The position numbers were made by a program, and so were the translations under genes. Below are positions 60,293-64,000 of a stretch of DNA of 64,000 nucleotides, piece by piece. The notes beneath the pieces are model-generated. The model saw only the letters and a program-made list of their open reading frames with translations. It was not told the DNA's origin and made no database searches. The first letter of the stretch is position 1. Every line of letters starts with the position of its first letter. Source of the stretch: Aphrophora alni (Eukaryota; Arthropoda; Insecta; Hemiptera; Aphrophoridae); contig OY740774.1 of NCBI GenBank assembly GCA_963513935.1, positions 24,385,949-24,449,948 of the forward strand, in the 5' to 3' direction.

Positions 60293-62648
60293 CAATGAAA
60301 TATAGTTTAATACAATTTAATCTAAGTGTATATACCACAATGCTAATCACCGATTTTTTCGATATTGCTCGGGAAGCGAAGTGAAATCTGAGGCGATCAG
60401 CCTAATGAGAAGGTCTTGTGGTGGGGAGAAAGTTAACAGGACCACTCTTGCTGAAAGAAGATGAGCGAATGAATCTCTAAAAAGTATTCTGTTCCAGCTT
60501 GGAACAAATGTGTAATTGGTGGACATTTTTGGCCAATTAGGATTAACCTGTTGATTAGGTCGGGACAATAATACACTGCACTGAATTCAATGTGTTTTAA
60601 TTTTAGGGTAATTATTATTTTTTAACCTTACACTAATAACTATAAAAAACATTACATTGTTTATTTAATTTCGGTTTATCATATTATATTAGCAGTAATA
60701 CAGTATTTAGCATTTTCCTGTCATACAAATCGTTTACTCACAATTCTATAACATCAACCAATTTTGGAACACAGTCTGTCCATCTCTATGAGGCTTTGAA
60801 TATACGATTGCAATGCGAGTGATGACACAAGTTTCCCGACGTCATATCTTGCTTACGTCACATATCGAACCCAGTACAAATCCAATTTAGGGACCCAAAA
60901 ATGTGGAATGTTACAATTAGTTTTACATTAACGTCCAGAAAGGTAATAGGCCTTGTGCCTTATTAAACTATAACCTAAGATTTTTTTTTTTTATTATTGA
61001 TTTTTTAAAAAAAATTTTTTACAGAAGCAGCACAGGGACCAGTCCTAGTGAAGGCTTCCATATGGGAAGTACACCACAGTCATTGCCAACATTCCAACAC
61101 CCTTCACATTCATTGCTTAAGGAAAATAACTTTACCCAACAAGTTTACCATAAATATCATTCTAGGTGTCTTAAAGGTAAGTTTACTTTGCACATATTTA
61201 TTTATTAATCATAAGACATATAGATCACATCACTATTCTATAAATAAATTAAAAATTACAACCTATGTCATTGCATGAACAAAAACACCACAGCAACAAA
61301 AGTAAACTTTTACTTAGTCATGTCTTCTTCTACTCTATGATGTTACTGCGTAAAAAGATCGCCAACAAAAGTAAATTTTTACTTAGTCATTTCCTCTTCT
61401 GCTCTATGATGTTGATGCGCAAAGAGATTGCCAATAAATGTAAACTATATACATTTTTAAGTTTAAAATTTTAAGTGTAGCCAGTCGAGTTTCAGACAAC
61501 GATCCTAAAATTATTCAGCATGACTTGTTTTGCGAGGCTGGACTTAATTTTACGACCCTAGCTCAGTGTAACTTGAACTGATGAATAATTGATATTGGAT
61601 ATGAAACAAAAGTATATAATATTTATCAGTCACCCTTCTCATGAGATAAAACAAGTTTTTTTGTTAAAGATAATAAATTAATACAAGATATTAGGTGTAT
61701 GTGGTTATTTTAATTATGACTGCAAAATACAGAGATTATATTTAACCCCTAACTGATTAGTATGATTAATTTATTTGTTTTAAATGAAACAGCCTGTGTA
61801 CACACTTCCTAGTTTGTTGACTGCATCCCTCTTCCTTCAAAACCTTGTAAGGACAATAAAGGTCTTCAGTTATTGTTCAAAAGATATGACAATTAAAAGA
61901 GGGCAACTTAAATTTGTACTAACAGAAACTGTTCTCAAGCATATCCTTTCTTCCAGTTTTATATTTATTCTAAGGTGCTACTTTTTTGTCACAGAGTAAA
62001 ATTTCAAAAATTAATCTTCACATTTTTTCAAACTTCAACAAAAACGCCAAGGCAGCTTTTTTAAATTTTCACCAATAACACATGAACAGGATATTTGAAG
62101 AGATGACGACCAATACTTAGAGGCTTTAAGCAAATTTTGATCAAAACCGCCGTTAGAACCAATTTTGAGGGAAGTTATCGAAAAAAAGAATGGCCAAAAT
62201 TAGCTCACATCCCTAATTTGATTAAAATAGGTTCATACGGACTCGGGGGATTTAAAAATATATATATATCCTCAAAAAATGTGACATTGATATTTTGACC
62301 TATCTCAAACTCTCTCTATACTATGTATATTTGGCAAGGTAAAAAGATAAACATTTTAAAACGCACTGTTAATCCTTTATTTTTAACTTTTGCAATTTTT
62401 TATTATTTCCATTCTACAATTTCTTGAATATTGTAATCTCTACTCTTTAACAATGTTACATATTAATTTATGTACAAAATTGAATGACTTTTTTTAATTT
62501 CAGAAAGGAAAAGGTTAGGAATTGGGCAATCTCAGGAAATGAACACTTTATTCAGATTCTGGTCATTTTTCTTGAGAGAAAACTTTAACAAAACTATGTA
62601 CACTGAGTTTAAAACATTGGCTGTAGAAGATGCAAAAGAAGGCTTTAG
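13627..62648 (+). CDS. LARP1 (La-related protein 1), 10 exons, partial at both ends
   Basis: LARP1 is a cytoplasmic RNA-binding protein that binds poly(A)/PABP and the 5' cap plus oligopyrimidine tract of TOP mRNAs, linking mTORC1 signalling to translation of ribosomal protein mRNAs. Ten exons join in frame (13627-13748, 16611-16800, 23089-23551, 31337-31449, 49256-49431, 53200-53425, 55464-55646, 58716-58939, 61025-61176, 62504-62648), giving 1994 nt or 664 codons plus two bases. In order they encode the La motif module (about residues 31-104), a proline-rich stretch with a PAM2-like motif (176-185), an acidic linker, the conserved FTDW / [17 protein letters not shown] block (about 350-380), the HVGW...REHRPRT block, and DM15 repeat A with the start of B. 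The N-terminal exons lie upstream of 13627 and the remaining DM15 exons beyond 64000. Identification rests on recognising the family; exon edges come from GT-AG sites and phase. Confidence 0.95.
15212..16285 (-). pseudogene. Mariner transposase, broken
   Basis: On the - strand an ATG at 16285 opens a reading of about 358 codons, close to the usual 345 of mariner transposases. It reads through an N-terminal HTH region ([20 protein letters not shown]), the catalytic region and a C-terminal end at 15212 (YGNYVEK). Several stops and frame changes interrupt it, so it survives as pieces of 60-110 residues. Two catalytic sites are damaged: the TGDETW motif reads TGEGTW, and HDNARPH reads HNNARPH. 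The third aspartate in [13 protein letters not shown] is kept. It cannot encode an active enzyme. Confidence 0.92.
16382..16416. repeat. 12-bp perfect inverted repeat
   Basis: GAGTAGGGGTAA and its exact complement TTACCCCTACTC are separated by 11 bases near the right end of the mariner element. It could form a hairpin; function unknown. Confidence 0.8.
16611..16800 (+). CDS. LARP1 exon B: La motif core
   Basis: One base completes the split isoleucine codon, then 63 codons: [20 protein letters not shown]... through [14 protein letters not shown] to QLFENFK. This is the canonical LARP1-type La motif with the YYFS and LRRKMD signatures that bind RNA 3' ends. The acceptor is TTACAG, the donor GTTGGT (a weak donor), the exit phase 0. 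Confidence 0.96.
17655..17815. mobile_element. Foldback element (long hairpin)
   Basis: Two arms of about 75-80 bp are inverted copies of each other: GTAGTGAAATAGTA...GACCATATGTTTGAAGTGC on the left and its diverged complement ending TTTTCACTACAC on the right, with a loop of about 12 bp near 17735. This is the form of a foldback or MITE-type element, inserted in the intronic repeat block. Confidence 0.75.
18111..18134. repeat. 24-bp perfect palindrome
   Basis: A self-complementary 24-mer centred between 18122 and 18123 (half site ATTTTCCACTCT). It is flanked by weaker inverted matches (CAGCTATTTTCAACATCAT and ACAGCTGTTGAAAATATGATG), so a longer decayed hairpin spans about 18070-18160. Confidence 0.8.
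18674..19137. mobile_element. Pogo/Tigger-like MITE
   Basis: A 464-bp non-autonomous element with 23-bp terminal inverted repeats starting CAGTAAAACCTG (one mismatch between ends), flanked by TA on both sides, the target duplication of Tc1/mariner-pogo elements. No transposase remains. Confidence 0.85.
19138..21078. repeat. Divergent intronic repeat modules, block 1b
   Basis: A continuation of the old repeat family. The stretch 20240-20400 (GGTCACGACTTCGAAGAATAT..., then AGTATTAACATTTGAAA) matches 22100-22240 and 40920-41060, and 19620-19990 contains several AAATTATAATAAATAAATCACT-like units also seen at 21760 and 40610. No gene is supported. Confidence 0.6.
21079..22850. repeat. Divergent intronic repeat, copy 2
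   Basis: Contains in the same order the modules of 17000-20900: GTGCATAGAATTTATCTGTG (21170), a CACTAAAAATAG-type spacer, AAATAAATCGAGCCACAC (21820), GGTCACGACTGTGTAGAATGT (22100) and the TAGAATAATTTGGAAA segment (22510). The shared order suggests one ancestral multi-kilobase element. The 38 bp to exon C at 23089 and the region 22851-23088 are plain AT-rich intron. Confidence 0.65.
23089..23551 (+). CDS. LARP1 exon C: end of La module, PAM2-like motif, acidic linker
   Basis: Encodes 154 codons plus one base. [14 protein letters not shown] closes the La module, as in other LARP1 proteins. A Pro-rich stretch follows, then [10 protein letters not shown] (23302-23331), which fits the PAM2 consensus for binding the MLLE domain of poly(A)-binding protein, then an Asp/Glu-rich tail. 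The acceptor is TTTTAG, the donor GTTAGT, the exit phase 1. The exon is the longest in the window. Confidence 0.95.
25155..26189 (-). repeat. Penelope terminal repeat (pLTR), inverted copy
   Basis: Reverse complement of 26187-27225; it lacks the outermost 20 or so bases of the direct copies. It contains a spurious 104-codon open frame also present on the other strand of the two direct copies. The junction with the direct copy at about 26150-26200 carries a short repeated GACAAAGGCCCTA. Confidence 0.92.
26187..27228 (+). repeat. Penelope terminal repeat, 5' direct copy
   Basis: About 1.04 kb, starting near GACAAAGGCCCTATTCC and ending CAGTGCTCTGGTCTTTGTTTA, matching 29574-30632. Its start overlaps the coding sequence for the C-terminal tail of the retroelement protein, because the 3' copy begins inside that frame. 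CTGAAGA followed by a stem at 27057-27080 resembles half of a hammerhead ribozyme core. Confidence 0.92.
27236..29625 (+). pseudogene. Penelope-like RT with GIY-YIG endonuclease, one frameshift
   Basis: The first ATG (MASRSTEQ, 27236) opens a frame running to 29401. It shows Penelope-type reverse transcriptase blocks: [30 protein letters not shown]...[31 protein letters not shown], the catalytic YVDD near residue 488 and LPFLDV. The GIY-YIG domain then starts with SGIYEIKC, but a GT doubling at about 29318-29322 shifts the frame. The rest ([11 protein letters not shown]...RFKEHL...[13 protein letters not shown]) continues in another frame to a stop at 29625. The full product would be about 795 residues, normal for the family. 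A single 2-nt slip in an otherwise clean gene could be recent damage or a sequencing error. Confidence 0.92.
29574..30632 (+). repeat. Penelope terminal repeat, 3' direct copy
   Basis: Near-identical to 26187-27228, with a longer TA run at 30181-30219. It ends CTGGTCTTTGTTTA directly before the target duplication. The CTGAAGA half-core lies at 30459-30465. Confidence 0.92.
30850..31085 (-). repeat. Dispersed repeat, copy 2 of 2
   Basis: Inverted relative to 13255-13530, sharing the GATCCATCTCTTT and TCTCTCTTGACCAACT-like blocks. It contains an open frame of 76 codons on the - strand that has no recognisable homology and is probably spurious. Confidence 0.5.
31337..31449 (+). CDS. LARP1 exon D: linker
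   Basis: Two bases complete a glycine codon, then 37 codons: [37 protein letters not shown]. The short Thr/Pro-rich linker leads into the basic VKRR start of the next exon, matching LARP1 proteins, where a Trp-Lys/Glu-Val-Lys-Lys/Arg-Arg segment follows the acidic tail. The acceptor is TTTCAG, the donor GTAAGC, the exit phase 0. Confidence 0.92.
31450..33265. other. Intron, no gene seen
   Basis: AT-rich intron start. It has a (TA) run near 31690, a C-run near 33031-33042 and a CACCCTGTATATA motif at about 33193 that recalls some insect DNA-transposon ends. Parts look like worn repeat, but nothing can be named. Confidence 0.6.
33266..33595. mobile_element. Inverted-repeat MITE, copy A
   Basis: Left arm TAGTTTAGATTTGGTGCAGG... 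with GGAAAGTGGTCTTTGGCATTACC; right arm the inverted equivalent ending CCACTTTCC...CTATCCATACAAAATCTAAACTAATAG and GTGCCCTATTAAACTC. The same arms recur at 35046, 36070 and 59430, defining a dispersed foldback-type family. Confidence 0.75.
33596..35045. other. Intron, no gene seen
   Basis: AT-rich sequence with a G-run near 33873-33884; several short random open frames but no recognisable protein or RNA gene. Confidence 0.55.
35046..35275. mobile_element. Inverted-repeat MITE, copy B
   Basis: Starts GAGTTTAATAGGGCACATAG, continues with ATGGATAGGAGACACAGG and GGAAAGTGGTCC, and ends with the inverted CTGTGCCTCCTATCCATA. It is the shorter, more eroded relative of the 33266 and 36070 elements. 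Confidence 0.7.
36070..36569. mobile_element. Foldback MITE, copy C
   Basis: Long inverted repeat centred at 36351 (GGATGATTTA / TAAATCATCC), with arms reaching out to about 36150 and 36567. The outer left part carries the family start (TTTAATACGGCTCATAGCC, GGAAAGTGGTCC). It is flanked by near-identical 13-bp direct repeats, TAGACGTTATCAG (36057-36069) and TAGACATTATCAG (36570-36582), probably the target duplication. The right outer arm is missing the GGAAAGTGG segment. Confidence 0.75.
36953..37425 (-). pseudogene. Non-LTR retrotransposon reverse transcriptase fragment (Jockey-type)
   Basis: On the - strand the 5' part reads [21 protein letters not shown] and then FSFPDDT, the RT signature boxes with the FADD alanine changed to proline. 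Further on, 37171-36953 reads [33 protein letters not shown] sequence, the region after the palm. Stops separate the pieces, and both ends of the element are missing. It is a dead, 5'- and 3'-truncated LINE. Confidence 0.82.
37640..37860. repeat. Possible SINE/RTE-type tail, copy 1
   Basis: Contains CAAATTTTATTAAAATTGGT, then a stretch ending TTATTGACCCATCATATAACTTTCTCTATACTGTG. A related stretch lies at 62190-62330 (AATTTGATTAAAATAGGTTC ... TTTGACCTATCTCAAACTCTCTCTATACTATG). The phrase resembles the 3' tails of RTE-mobilised SINEs, but the assignment is weak. Confidence 0.4.
37861..39780. other. Intron with long poly-T tract, no gene seen
   Basis: AT-rich intron. A 51-base T run at 38322-38372 may be the tail of an old antisense retroposed copy, but no source could be recognised beside it. 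Overlapping short frames at 38865-39279 have no detectable homology. Confidence 0.55.
39781..41208. repeat. Divergent intronic repeat, copy 3 (left part)
   Basis: Same modules as 16980-22850: CAGAAATATGCATAGAATTT (39890), CCGGAAAGGTGCGTAGAATTT (40215), AAATAAATCGAGCGACACATGG (40670), CTTCGTAGAATGTAATAAATCTC (40930). It continues on the far side of the inserted Tigger-like element (42601-43080, with the GAGATTTGGAAAGCAC segment). Confidence 0.65.
41471..41599 (-). pseudogene. 42-residue remnant of Tigger/CENP-B-type transposase
   Basis: ATG at 41599 to TAA at 41471. It starts [20 protein letters not shown], the DNA-binding N-terminus of Tigger/jerky proteins, and then runs within the same frame into [19 protein letters not shown], which looks like the extreme C-terminal tail. 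The whole middle, including the DDE catalytic core, is deleted without breaking the frame. Whether the micro-ORF is expressed is unknown. Confidence 0.65.
42387..42514. repeat. 42-bp inverted repeat (near-perfect hairpin)
   Basis: Arms 42387-42428 and 42473-42514 (TCAAGGATAAAATAAAG... and its complement) match at 41 of 42 positions around a 44-base loop, inside the Tigger-like element. Confidence 0.9.
43356..43915 (-). pseudogene. Tyrosine-recombinase-like protein fragment (arthropod family), broken
   Basis: From ATG at 43915: [17 protein letters not shown], then [20 protein letters not shown] and [18 protein letters not shown], then a stop where the family has a tryptophan. Homology resumes in another frame: [21 protein letters not shown]...KSKT...[27 protein letters not shown]. 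This is the core-binding (SAM-like) half of a phage-integrase-type protein family common in insects and possibly Crypton-derived (family assignment from memory). The catalytic R-H-R-Y half is degraded or absent. At least one stop and one frameshift make it inactive. Confidence 0.7.
44081..44340. promoter_or_regulatory. Subterminal palindromes, left end of piggyBac element
   Basis: Near-palindromes of one motif at 44081-44100 (GCCGACCCGATTGGGTCGGC), 44126-44145 (perfect GCCGACCCGATCGGGTCGGC) and 44323-44340 (CCGACCGATCGGGTCGGC). They may be transposase-binding sites, like the internal repeats of other piggyBac elements; that role is inference. Confidence 0.6.
44576..46489 (-). CDS. PiggyBac transposase
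   Basis: A 637-residue frame beginning [14 protein letters not shown]. The acidic N-terminus (about 1-110) is typical. The catalytic RNase H-like core has D302 ([12 protein letters not shown]), D380 (LNVDNYYTS) and D485/D488 (GIDVSDQM); the 302-380 spacing of 78 equals that of the moth enzyme. The C-terminal cysteine domain has C592-x2-C595, C618-x2-C621 and C628-x2-C631, which in the family binds the transposon end. The enzyme cuts and pastes at TTAA without footprints. Nothing is missing, so it may be active. A domesticated PGBD gene is the alternative, but the flanking inverted ends and TTAA argue for a live transposon. Confidence 0.95.
   Translation of the reverse strand: MSDNLGSDDIIRAIEAPSSEFDPIMDGVSDDGWGSNVNSEMDETDDDPDFLPSDDSESGSDIDDNEVGFIESIDGTDEMIDSFSENMTVASESDDVNIVNVEREDFAVNLGEKFKSLKNKIEKLKMKKDELEKWQPFEGKQKNIVFDGSSKFAFGLPQNAKPEKYFNAFLTDDLIQMMVDETNRNAAQVISTLRLNRSSRLRKWRPTNPNEMEKFLGLLLWMGLVPMPRLTDYWSKNLLYNNVVAGKVMIRNSFQLLLRFWHFNDNLNMGLDGRLGKISPLINILNNSFKMNKTPGEDVVIDESMIPFRGRLLFRQYLPNKTHKYGIKVFKICDTTGYTYKMKVYMGAGTGTEDNLTLAASVVMDLMRDYLDQGHTLNVDNYYTSVDLAHMLLARNTHLVGSVISNRAWFPQKKTIDELTKGEMTCLEYPSGIVYTKWFDKREVRMMSTKHPPDYVDTGNKTRQGEPILKPIVIVEYNKAKMGIDVSDQMSSYSTAIRKSMRWYHKVAEEFLLGTAVVNAWLAYKDAAGVNSQSKNKHLYSITTFREKIVYALLGLQNGQIEPVKHVGHHHLSETAVFVGEGKNQRRARKNCKVCYARVSRTGDRKTTKNLKKITTFCETCPGKPFLCKDCFKNLHK
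46706..46776. promoter_or_regulatory. Subterminal palindrome halves, right end of piggyBac element
   Basis: GCGACCAATCGGGTCGGC at about 46706-46723 and GCCGACCCGAT at 46764-46774 repeat the left-end motif, about 150-220 bp inside the right terminal repeat and upstream of the transposase start. Confidence 0.55.
47008..47163. repeat. Imperfect inverted repeat
   Basis: Arms of about 55 bp containing CTGCCAATCCTAGCATTTTCTT on the left and the inverted equivalent ending GGATTGGCAGAA on the right, around a centre near 47085. Probably a small foldback or MITE. Confidence 0.65.
47164..49255. other. Intron, no gene seen
   Basis: AT-rich intron end with a short hairpin CCGGCATTATGCCGG near 47857. A 73-codon frame at 48025-48246 (Lys/Arg-rich) has no detectable homology and is probably chance. 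Confidence 0.55.
49256..49431 (+). CDS. LARP1 exon E: basic-acidic linker to FTDW block
   Basis: 58 codons plus two bases: [14 protein letters not shown]..., then an acidic [12 protein letters not shown] segment and GRINTFTD, ending inside the conserved FTDW. The family has the same (D/E)ELDF(L/Q)FDEE...FTDWS layout. The acceptor is ATTAG after a pyrimidine run, the donor GTAAGG, the exit phase 2. Confidence 0.95.
49586..50261 (+). mobile_element. PiggyBac-type MITE
   Basis: A 676-bp element with 15-bp inverted ends (CACATTGAAGCCTAA and TTAGGCTTCAATTTG, 14 of 15 match) and TTAA on both sides (49582-49585, 50262-50265). Inside are two direct copies of a roughly 72-bp GC-richer segment (about 49640-49712 and 49822-49895, both with GAACCCCGAGT and GCTAAATAATTCTATAC). 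A short acidic reading ([17 protein letters not shown] at about 49960-50012, + strand) resembles the N-terminus of a piggyBac transposase, suggesting internal deletion of a larger element. Confidence 0.82.
50621..50680 (-). ncRNA. Hammerhead-ribozyme-like core, repeat copy 1
   Basis: Read on the - strand: CTGATGA (50670-50664), a stem-loop, GAAA (50647-50644), then a perfect CATG/CATG stem with loop TAGC whose first pair is A-U, followed by UA at the expected cleavage position. This is the order and spacing of a hammerhead core. Helix II has one extra U, and I cannot form helix I from the neighbouring bases, so this copy may be a relic. A related copy lies at 63840-63866. Hammerheads occur in Penelope-like and SINE-like elements. 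Confidence 0.4.
51530..52007 (-). pseudogene. Mariner transposase relic, second subfamily
   Basis: From ATG at 52007: [34 protein letters not shown]..., then [20 protein letters not shown], the N-terminal HTH half of a mariner transposase. After a deletion the reading resumes in another frame with [23 protein letters not shown], where the catalytic TGDETW should follow but reads YKDDNLG. The C-terminal half is missing. It is a different subfamily from the element at 15121. Confidence 0.8.
52247..52570 (+). pseudogene. LINE ORF2 C-terminal fragment (I/Jockey-type)
   Basis: The + strand reads [20 protein letters not shown], two stops, then [25 protein letters not shown], then [21 protein letters not shown] to a stop at 52570. 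The RIGHS-x-T-H-x-[FY]L...PP-x-C-x-x-C...T-x-x-H-[IL]L-x-E-C layout is the C-terminal region after RNase H in Jockey and I-type LINEs; here the cysteines and key histidine are altered. It is 5'-truncated and dead. Confidence 0.75.
52571..53035 (+). mobile_element. LINE 3' untranslated region
   Basis: Continues from the LINE fragment and ends with GGCGCTGATGACCAAAATGG, then GTCTTAAAACTCCACAAAAAAAG, a typical I/Jockey-like 3' end. It holds a 35-base T run (52702-52736) and three related hairpins at 52652-52672, 52766-52786 and 52849-52869. The last two have 7-bp stems and 7-base loops ((C/A)TTTTAC) with compensating base changes. Confidence 0.65.
53107..53138. repeat. Compound (TA)n(TG)n microsatellite
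   Basis: ATATATATATAT followed by about 12 TG units, 60 bp upstream of the exon F acceptor. Confidence 0.9.
53200..53425 (+). CDS. LARP1 exon F: conserved central region
   Basis: Completes the Trp of FTDW, then 75 codons: [44 protein letters not shown] and [22 protein letters not shown]. These match the conserved LARP1 block between the La module and DM15 (DYEI-DQDLNKILIVTQT and DGLYYYEQDLW in vertebrates). The acceptor is TTGCAG, the donor GTAAGT, the exit phase 0. Confidence 0.96.
53426..55463. other. Intron with (CA)n microsatellite, no gene seen
   Basis: AT-rich intron. A CA-repeat runs over about 54641-54668. Open frames overlapping it are artefacts of the repeat. Confidence 0.6.
55464..55646 (+). 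CDS. LARP1 exon G: linker
   Basis: 61 codons: [22 protein letters not shown], then a basic and proline-rich stretch ([16 protein letters not shown]), then [14 protein letters not shown]. The [11 protein letters not shown] segment corresponds to the SKEQFENLTPE region of vertebrate LARP1. The acceptor is TTTCAG, the donor GTATGT, the exit phase 0. Confidence 0.94.
55647..58715. other. Intron with TA microsatellite, no gene seen
   Basis: A 3-kb, very AT-rich intron. A long TA run covers about 56424-56486. A TACAGGGTTATTCAGAACG motif at about 56527 resembles the ends of some insect DNA transposons, but no partner end was found. Confidence 0.55.
58716..58939 (+). CDS. LARP1 exon H: HVGW / REHRPRT block
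   Basis: 74 codons plus two bases. After [20 protein letters not shown] comes [20 protein letters not shown], then [20 protein letters not shown] and HRPRTSSVG. The APRFYPV, RHSSNPP and HVGWxMDxREHRPRT signatures are hallmarks of LARP1 just ahead of DM15. The acceptor is AACAG, the donor GTAAGC, the exit phase 2. Confidence 0.96.
59430..59665. mobile_element. Inverted-repeat MITE, copy D (half)
   Basis: Carries the family left arm: AGGATTTTGTTTGGATAAGG, GGAAAGTGGTCCTTAGTATT, ACACAAATAGGAAAA and GGATGGATCTGTGTGTAGTG. The inverted right arm was not found adjacent. A lone family end (GGCCTTGTGCCTTATTAAACT) lies at about 60946-60972 near the next exon. Confidence 0.6.
60243..60291. repeat. (TA)n microsatellite
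   Basis: About 24 TA units in the intron between exons H and I. The surrounding 59666-61024 has no recognisable gene; 60356-60600 is less AT-rich and may be an unidentified repeat fragment. Confidence 0.9.
61025..61176 (+). CDS. LARP1 exon I: start of DM15 region
   Basis: One base, 50 codons, one base. [19 protein letters not shown] leads into [20 protein letters not shown] and [12 protein letters not shown], which is DM15 repeat A of the HEAT-like cap-binding domain. The acceptor is TTACAG, the donor GTAAGT, the exit phase 1. Confidence 0.97.
61294..61431. repeat. Tandem duplication, 69-bp unit
   Basis: Two 69-bp copies starting CAACAAAAGTAAA (61294 and 61363), followed by a short third start at 61432. 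The two full copies differ at about ten positions. Confidence 0.85.
62120..62340. repeat. Possible SINE/RTE-type tail, copy 2
   Basis: Related to 37640-37860: AATTTGATTAAAATAGGTTCATACGGACT-like start (given in part), and a shared TTGACCTATCTCAAACTCTC then TATACTATG end. Class uncertain. Confidence 0.4.
62504..62648 (+). CDS. LARP1 exon J: DM15 repeats A/B, cap-binding residues
   Basis: Two bases, 47 codons, two bases. [20 protein letters not shown], then [15 protein letters not shown] and [12 protein letters not shown]. The RFWSF segment contains the arginine and phenylalanine that correspond to human R840 and F844 of the m7G cap pocket (numbering from memory). The acceptor is TTTCAG, the donor GTAAGA, the exit phase 2; the following exon (YG...YSYGLE in homologues) was not found before 64000. 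Confidence 0.97.
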
Positions 62649-63013
62649 GTAAGATTTAATGTATAGGAATTACTAAATTATAAAGGAGTAGTGTTTAACA
62701 TACTCACATACTCAGCTATGTTTATAATAAAGACTTGCTATGAATATGAAATACCAAAATAATGAATAAAATTTATATTAATGTACCACACCAGTATTCA
62801 CGTAAATTAAATACATATTCATAAGTTTACACGAAATCTATAACCGAACTAGTGTTATTTTTATTCAAATAACTTAATATTACATTATATATTTAGTAGT
62901 AATTTATATTTTTATAAGGTTTTACAAATATTTTTCAAAAGAAGTAGAAACTAAAGTGAGAAAGCTAAAGTATTAAGGAATATATTCATATTCATTGTTT
63001 TGTCTTAGAACTA

Positions 63014-63751
63014 CAGTAGAATCTCTGTTAACCGGCCTATATCGTAGTGTACTGGTTGGATGAGAGTTTCCGAAAATAAATTGTAATTGAAACATCAAAG
63101 CGGCGGTGATATCAAACGACTTTGTCGATAGCGGTATCCCATTGTCGGCGGCATAAAATCCCGCAGCACCAAAGCGGCGGCGATATCAAACGACTTTGTC
63201 GATAGCGCTATCCCATTGTCGGCGGCATAAAAACACCGCAGCACCAAAGCAGCGGCGAGTCAAACGATTTTGTCGATAGCGGTATCCTATTGTCGGCGGC
63301 ATAAAAACACCGCGGCATTGGCACCCGTCGGTATAGCAGACATACACCCACAAAAACGTTTGATGGGCCGCTTTTTTTCCACGAATCATTTTAGTATACA
63401 TTATGGAAAATATAACATTTCTTTTCAGTTTTCAGAAGCGTGTGTTGGATTCGTTTGAGACGCGGTTAAATGTCAAAAGACTTGACAGAGGGGAATCTGT
63501 AAAAAAACTTTGTAGTGTTTAATTTTTTCATGTTTGATGTATAATATACATAACATAATATATACGATACATTTATGTACAATAAAATGAGTTGCAATAA
63601 CATCTTTATTGCATAATTCTTAGTGCTACCTGATTAAAAAGCTTTCTTTGAACGAAAACCGATTTTTTACGGGAACCTCGGATTAACCGGCCAAACGGGC
63701 AACCGGCCCGGGTGTCAGTCCCGACTAGACCTGTTAAGAGGGATTCTACTG
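63014..63751. mobile_element. Pogo-like MITE with internal tandem repeat
   Basis: A 738-bp element with ends CAGTAGAATCTCTGTTAACC and an inverted copy ending GGGATTCTACTG, flanked by TA on both sides. Inside, three GC-rich 74-75 bp units start at 63099, 63173 and 63248 (each with TTTGTCGATAGCG and ATTGTCGGCGGCATAAAA). No transposase is recognised. Confidence 0.82.
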
Positions 63752-63779
63752 TACTTTAATTAATTAACATACCTTATTT

Positions 63780-64000
63780 GAAGTCGATAGTAGTTCCTTA
63801 TATTATATTAATTGCTTATATTATATTAATTGCTACATGTTTCGCTGTCATAGGCAGCATCATTAGGCCAGCTAATAACATAAACACATTGTTCACACAC
63901 ACACATCACAAAAACATATAAAATTCTTGGTCTAACACAAATCATCATACAGAACCGGCACTCGTTAAAAGTTAAAAATTGTTTTAGTTTCTCTGAGAGT
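63780..64000 (-). repeat. Hammerhead-like repeat, copy 2
   Basis: Read on the - strand: CTAATGA (63866-63860), a GCTG/CAGC stem-loop, GAAA (63843-63840) and CATGTAGC. Same family as 50576-50770: both have GCCAG/GGCC flanks and a following ACATATAAAATT segment. Here the conserved CTGATGA has a G-to-A change. Confidence 0.5.

Noticed and set aside
60142..60384. 80-codon frame
   Set aside because: Mostly a TA microsatellite read as Ile-Tyr repeats.

Overview
The window looks like nuclear DNA of an arthropod, most likely an insect. It is very AT-rich, one conserved animal gene is split into small exons by introns of 1.3 to 17.8 kb, and the introns and flank are crowded with transposons of insect-typical families (mariner, pogo/Tigger, piggyBac, Penelope-like, Mag-type Gypsy, Jockey/I-type LINEs). 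The species cannot be named from the sequence alone; a hemimetabolous insect such as a hemipteran is a guess from intron size and repeat mix. No RNA genes, CRISPR arrays or prokaryotic features were seen.

The only host gene recognised is LARP1 (La-related protein 1, Drosophila larp) on the + strand. Ten consecutive exons lie between 13627 and 62648. All have GT-AG junctions and compatible phases, and together they encode 664 complete codons: the La motif module, a PAM2-like PABP-binding motif, an acidic linker, the conserved central region and the start of the C-terminal DM15 cap-binding repeats. The 5' exons lie upstream of 13627 and were not found in the window. The gene continues past 64000.

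Region 1-13010 is a satellite array (unit about 235 bp). It is interrupted by a 1.6-kb unidentified insertion (4464-6058) and by a complete Mag-like Ty3/Gypsy retrotransposon (6889-12155) with two 304-bp LTRs that look identical, a 5-bp target duplication and an open gag-pol frame, all signs of a recent insertion. Intron 13749-16610 holds a dead mariner (15121-16459). Intron 16801-23088 holds old divergent repeats, a foldback element and a pogo-like MITE. Intron 23552-31336 holds a Penelope-like retroelement (25155-30632) nested inside an older piggyBac-like non-autonomous element (24213-30745).

Intron 31450-49255 (17.8 kb) carries a family of inverted-repeat MITEs, a LINE reverse-transcriptase fragment, a Tigger-like deletion derivative, a broken tyrosine-recombinase-like gene and a structurally intact piggyBac element (44066-46929) with a 637-residue transposase and unusual palindromic subterminal motifs. 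Intron 49432-53199 holds a piggyBac MITE, a hammerhead-like repeat, a mariner relic and a LINE 3' end with a hairpin array. The last introns are mostly simple AT-rich DNA with microsatellites, and the window closes with another pogo-like MITE and a second hammerhead-like repeat.
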